From assembly GCA_019752835.1 (NCBI GenBank), contig JAIELR010000261.1, positions 1 to 9,389 on the forward strand: 9,389 nt of DNA, in the 5' to 3' direction. Position 1 is the first letter of the stretch; every line of letters starts with the position of its first letter. The DNA is from Gammaproteobacteria bacterium (GTDB lineage: Bacteria > Pseudomonadota > Gammaproteobacteria > UBA1113). The position numbers were made by a program, and so were the translations under genes. The notes beneath the pieces were generated by a model. It saw nothing but the letters and a program-made list of their open reading frames with translations. It was not told the DNA's origin and made no database searches. Positions 7,300 to 9,389 of the stretch are shown here, one piece after another.

Positions 7300-7400
7300 T
7301 ATTTTTCCTCTAAACCAGCAGCTTTTAAAATACTTTTGAGCGTGCCCCGTGGAATATCACCTCTATAGAGTGGAACAGGAATAGGCGGATAACCTTTATT
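7299..7400 (-). pseudogene. hicA: hicA toxin remnant, 5' half missing
   Basis: About 33 codons survive, encoding NKGYPPIPVPLYRGDI followed by PRGTLKSILKAAGLEEK and a TAA that overlaps the hicB start by one base. IPVPLYRGDIPRGTLKSILKAAGL is the C-terminal strand-helix block of HicA mRNA interferases. Full HicA proteins have about 60-85 residues, including an N-terminal dsRBD-like part with the catalytic GSHH-type histidine; none of that is present. Going upstream in the same frame, the sequence enters the palindromic repeat and meets a TGA at 7415-7413. No HicA N-terminus is visible on the far side of the repeat, so a deletion as well as an insertion is likely. The toxin should be inactive. 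Confidence 0.85.
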
Positions 7401-7524
7401 ACTCTGCGCACTTCAATTTTCGGCGTTGTTGCTGTTGACTGCTCGCCGTCCTCATGTACAGGAAGTACATTCCGGCGGCTCAAGTCAACAGCGCCTAGCC
7501 GAAAACCGAATTGCTTTGAGTATA
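7397..7524. repeat. Palindromic repeat element, copy 1 (interrupts hicA)
   Basis: About 127 bp with terminal inverted repeats: the left end contains ACTCTGCGCACTTCAATTTT (7401-7420), the right end AAAACCGAATTG then GAGTATA (7502-7524). The interior is nested: TTTTCGGC (7417-7424) pairs with GCCGAAAA (7498-7505), GCTGTTGACT (7431-7440) with AGTCAACAGC (7483-7492), and ATGTAC (7454-7459) with GTACAT (7465-7470) around a 5-nt loop. It encodes no protein. The whole can fold as one long hairpin, like a MITE or a large REP-type element. Its ends recur at 8373-8467. No target-site duplication is obvious. Confidence 0.82.
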
Positions 7525-7578
7525 CTTCTCCTCCGCTCGTACATAGTTCAAGCAATTTTCAAGTTCATATTTTGTCAT
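7495..7578 (-). pseudogene. Short reading-frame start cut off by the repeat element
   Basis: On the minus strand an ATG at 7578 opens MTKYELENCLNYVRAEEK, then the frame runs into the repeat end (7524) and stops at TAG 7497-7495, giving 27 residues. The first 18 codons do not look like a HicA N-terminus. They may be the start of another gene, or of an unusual toxin, cut by the repeat. They may also be non-coding: the Shine-Dalgarno is poor (AAGG about 14 nt upstream). I do not recognise a family. Confidence 0.25.
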
Positions 7579-7630
7579 AGTGAGCAAACGCCTTATAAAT
7601 ACATATTAGTGTGTAATTAATGAAAAAGCA

Positions 7631-7645
7631 AGATCTACAAGATCT
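7631..7645 (-). terminator. Weak candidate terminator of the secreted-protein gene
   Basis: AGATCT (7640-7645) and AGATCT (7631-7636) form a 6-bp stem with a 3-nt loop; read on the minus strand it is followed by TGCTTTTT. It lies 13 nt past the stop of the minus-strand gene ending at 7658. The stem is short and AT-rich, so termination would be inefficient. Confidence 0.35.
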
Positions 7646-7657
7646 AAATAAAGACAG

Positions 7658-8077
7658 TCAAATTATCTTTTCCTTGATCACTTCGCGCGTGCAGTGATAA
7701 TGGGCGTTATCACCCGCTAATTGGTATAAGCTGAAACGAATAATGGCGTTTTCACGTAACGGATAATAAGTAGATAAACAAGCAGCAAGGAGCTTATTAT
7801 TCGTGTCATAAAAGTCAAAATATTCAATATCATAATTCGTTAACTCTCGCCGAAGATTATCCATAGGTATATTCCGCCCCTCTGGTGCAATTACTTTATT
7901 AATAATCGGTAAAGGTGCCTGTGAATGAAAAATACCATATTGTTCATAGGAGTAAGTTCCTGAGGTTTTAACCTCTTGATGAGTGTTATTATTAACCTGT
8001 AGACTGACTGTATAGGGTTTAATTGAGGCTTGGGCTGAAAAGGATACAAAGAGAAGGAGAGCCATAGATTTTTTCAT
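7658..8077 (-). CDS. Small secreted protein of unknown function
   Basis: This 139-residue protein begins with a Sec signal peptide: MKKS, a hydrophobic core ALLLFVSF, and a cleavage site SAQA just before SIKPY (after residue 17). The mature protein of about 122 residues has alternating beta-type segments (YTVSLQVNNNTHQEV, TSGTYSYEQYGIFHS, EYFDFYDTNNKLLAA) and two cysteines, C100 and C129, which could form a disulfide after export. There is no lipobox and no transmembrane segment after the signal. AGGA about 8 nt before the ATG supports the start. I recognise no family; periplasmic or secreted location is the only functional inference. It is a single-gene unit with its own promoter region to the right and the repeat-disrupted hicA to the left. 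Confidence 0.75.
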   Translation of the reverse strand: MKKSMALLLFVSFSAQASIKPYTVSLQVNNNTHQEVKTSGTYSYEQYGIFHSQAPLPIINKVIAPEGRNIPMDNLRRELTNYDIEYFDFYDTNNKLLAACLSTYYPLRENAIIRFSLYQLAGDNAHYHCTREVIKEKII

Positions 8078-8116
8078 GCTGAAAGTCCTGTTTGTAGCGA
8101 GTATAATTCAATCAAT

Positions 8117-8145
8117 AGCATAAAATAATTATTTAAATAATGCAA
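8117..8145 (-). promoter_or_regulatory. Candidate promoter of the secreted-protein gene
   Basis: Read on the minus strand, TTGCAT (8145-8140) and TATGCT (8122-8117) are 17 nt apart and place transcription start near 8110, about 33 nt before the ATG at 8077. A perfect 14-bp AT palindrome, ATTATTTAAATAAT (8128-8141), sits in the spacer and overlaps the -35 box. It could be an operator or simply AT-rich DNA. Confidence 0.33.
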
Positions 8146-8288
8146 TTAGGCATTTACAATATTTTTCATAATTTTGTTGTTATTATTCAAAACTGAAATG
8201 GGCGAAATTTCTTATTTAGTCCACAAACGGCTCAAATGGATCTGCCATGAGTGCTCTATACTCATCGCATATTCAGGTGCCATGGATA

Positions 8289-8311
8289 TATGCTCTGCGT
8301 ATTTCAATTAA
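8289..8311 (+). repeat. Decayed left-end half-copy of the palindromic repeat
   Basis: TATGCTCTGCGTATTTCAATT followed by AA matches the left end of copy 2 (8373-8395) at 18 of 23 positions. No matching right end follows before copy 2 starts, so it is a fragment, or a chance similarity in AT-rich DNA. Confidence 0.45.
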
Positions 8312-8313
8312 AC

Positions 8314-8342
8314 TTGTGACTTGAATAAAAAAAAGATACGAT
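8314..8342 (+). promoter_or_regulatory. Candidate promoter of the TPR-protein gene
   Basis: TTGTGA (8314-8319) and TACGAT (8337-8342) are separated by 17 nt, each matching four of six consensus bases. Transcription from here would start near 8349 and make a leader of about 150 nt containing the palindrome at 8352-8364 and the whole repeat hairpin at 8373-8467. Confidence 0.3.
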
Positions 8343-8372
8343 GTCGTTCTCTACCAAATTGGTATGATAGCT

Positions 8373-8467
8373 TATACTCTGCGCACTTCAATTTTGACAG
8401 CTACAAGCCGCCCCGAAGGGTGAGGGCCATGGATGGCCTGAGTCAAAACCGAATTGTTTGGAGTATA
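8373..8467. repeat. Palindromic repeat element, copy 2
   Basis: This 95-bp element has 26-nt arms. The left arm starts TATACTC and ends TTTTGAC (8392-8398); the right arm starts GTCAAAA (8442-8448) and ends GAGTATA. The left end from 8376 is identical over 20 nt to copy 1; the last 23 nt match copy 1 at 21 positions. As a plus-strand RNA, G-U pairs close three of the four mismatches next to the tip of the arms, so about 22 of 26 positions pair. The core is unrelated to copy 1: CCCCGAAGGG and GGCCAT-GG-ATGGCC (8425-8438) form two small hairpins. Confidence 0.82.
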
Positions 8468-8497
8468 TTTTGAACTGCTATTAAAAAATGGACACTT

Positions 8498-9389
8498 ATG
8501 GATAGAAAAATACCAACAAAAGTTAAATTTATTGTTGGAATTACGTTTTTGTTTGTTTTTTTCGGACTGCTCTATTTGTTAGCCCGTCATAATGCAGAGA
8601 AAGGTTACCATCGTCCCGTTTCTGCATTACTAAACCAATATTATCAACTTCGAAAATTAAACCAACCAGAAGCAAAACAAGCCTTAGAATTAATTCTGCA
8701 ACAAGATCCCCATAATAAGATTGCCTTAGCGGAGCTACAAAATTGGAATTCTTCAAAAAATAGAATAATGCCCTCTTCTTGGGTCCCCTTACCTAATGTT
8801 TATACGCCCACTGCGCGTCACCAAACATTTACTCCCGCAGAGCTCTCCCCTAATATCATAGCCATACCACAACAAGAGATCCCTTTTTCAAATTTACTTG
8901 TATCAACAGAAACTACACAAGCTCCGACTGCTGAATCCCTGTTCATTGATTATTACAATATCAAGGCAAGTAACCCTGAAAAAGCACTCCTTATTTTGCA
9001 AGAAATTATTGAAAAAGACCCTAGCTCTAATTTAGCTTATGCAGAAATGGGTTATCTTTACGCAAATGAACATCAAAATACACAAGCCTTGATTAGTTTT
9101 GAAAAAGCGTATGAACTCGTTCCTACGCCTCAATTGGCCATTCAAATTGCTTACTTATTAGCCGATAATAAACAATTTTTACTCGCAGAGCTTTATCTTG
9201 AGCAAAGTATAAAATTGAGTCATAACGAAGTAAATCCAGAAACTCAAAAGATGTTAGCAACACTGAATCGCTTAATAAATCCATTTATAACCAGACTTTT
9301 GACTTTAGCACCTCAAAAAATTGGTCCTAATAGCGAATATACTCAGCTCATGGATCAATATTATAATGAGAAAAAAATCGCTCCCGAAC
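8498..9389 (+). CDS. Membrane-anchored TPR-like protein, 3' truncated by window edge
   Basis: The frame is open from ATG 8498 to the window end (297 codons visible), so the C-terminus is missing. The N-terminus is short and basic (MDRKIPTKVK) followed by one hydrophobic helix (about residues 10-29, FIVGITFLFVFFGLLYLLA), which fits an uncleaved inner-membrane anchor. A TPR-like helix pair follows (about 42-82, ending ALELILQQDPHNKIALAEL), then a Pro/Thr-rich spacer (about 90-145), then two to three further TPR-like repeats (about 147-245, with EKDPSSNLAYAEMGYLYANE and ALISFEKAYELVPT). It likely scaffolds protein contacts in the periplasm; partners are unknown. A relation to NfrA-like TPR proteins is possible but unproven. 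The Shine-Dalgarno is poor. An ATG at 8488 is out of frame and stops after five codons. Confidence 0.82.
   Translation, partial: MDRKIPTKVKFIVGITFLFVFFGLLYLLARHNAEKGYHRPVSALLNQYYQLRKLNQPEAKQALELILQQDPHNKIALAELQNWNSSKNRIMPSSWVPLPNVYTPTARHQTFTPAELSPNIIAIPQQEIPFSNLLVSTETTQAPTAESLFIDYYNIKASNPEKALLILQEIIEKDPSSNLAYAEMGYLYANEHQNTQALISFEKAYELVPTPQLAIQIAYLLADNKQFLLAELYLEQSIKLSHNEVNPETQKMLATLNRLINPFITRLLTLAPQKIGPNSEYTQLMDQYYNEKKIAPE

Larger units (their letters stand above)
8146..8497. other. Gene-poor AT-rich interval between divergent genes
   Basis: No credible gene is seen on either strand. It contains a decayed half-copy of the repeat end (8289-8311), a candidate promoter for the rightward gene (8314-8342), the 13-bp palindrome TACCAAATTGGTA (8352-8364), and copy 2 of the repeat element (8373-8467). 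A small inverted repeat ATGAGT/ACTCAT (8247-8265, 7-nt loop) is also present and unexplained. Confidence 0.6.

Noticed and set aside
7325..7555. Minus-strand open frame of 76 codons across hicA remnant and repeat
   Set aside because: It uses a different frame from the recognisable HicA residues and is mostly translated palindrome.
7426..7620. Plus-strand open frame of 64 codons through the repeat element
   Set aside because: It runs through inverted repeats, has no Shine-Dalgarno and no protein-like pattern.
8541..8756. Minus-strand open frame of 71 codons
   Set aside because: It is antisense to the TPR-protein gene, whose long open frame, membrane helix and repeats are convincing.

Overview
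The window looks like chromosome of a gammaproteobacterium, most likely of the order Legionellales (Legionella, Coxiella, Aquicella, Rickettsiella or Berkiella relatives). This is an inference from gene content: leucine dehydrogenase fused in an operon to E1alpha/E1beta/E2 genes, a gamma-type PurB, a permuted papain-like (YiiX-type) hydrolase, a PAS-LuxR regulator without a receiver domain, and moderately AT-rich DNA that becomes more AT-rich to the right. No rRNA, tRNA, CRISPR array or recognisable transposase was seen.

Left half (1-5161), metabolic core. A plus-strand operon starts outside the window with leucine dehydrogenase (only its C-terminal half is present). It continues with E1alpha, E1beta and E2 of a 2-oxoacid dehydrogenase complex, joined by an 11-nt gap, an 8-nt overlap and a 4-nt overlap. 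Together these genes can oxidatively deaminate leucine, isoleucine or valine and convert the branched-chain 2-oxoacids to acyl-CoA. The E3 subunit is not encoded here. After a strong GC-rich palindrome comes purB (adenylosuccinate lyase), whose last codons overlap the start of a permuted NlpC/P60-like hydrolase gene of unknown substrate.

Middle (6102-7657), regulation and toxin-antitoxin remains. A PAS-LuxR transcription factor sits downstream of a leader carrying several CCATT-type repeats. Convergent to it is hicB (antitoxin), preceded on the minus strand by only the C-terminal 33 or so codons of hicA (toxin). The N-terminal half of hicA is missing and a palindromic repeat element lies at the break.

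Right (7658-9389), accessory region. A minus-strand gene encodes a small unknown secreted protein. A 420-bp gene-poor interval holds a second copy of the palindromic element and a decayed half-copy. A plus-strand gene encoding a membrane-anchored TPR-like protein runs off the right edge.

The most unusual observation is the repeat family: two copies (127 and 95 bp) have the same 20-nt left end and almost the same 23-nt right end, which fold on each other, but unrelated hairpin cores. One copy is associated with toxin inactivation; the other lies in the probable leader of the TPR gene. No clear undescribed multi-gene system was found.
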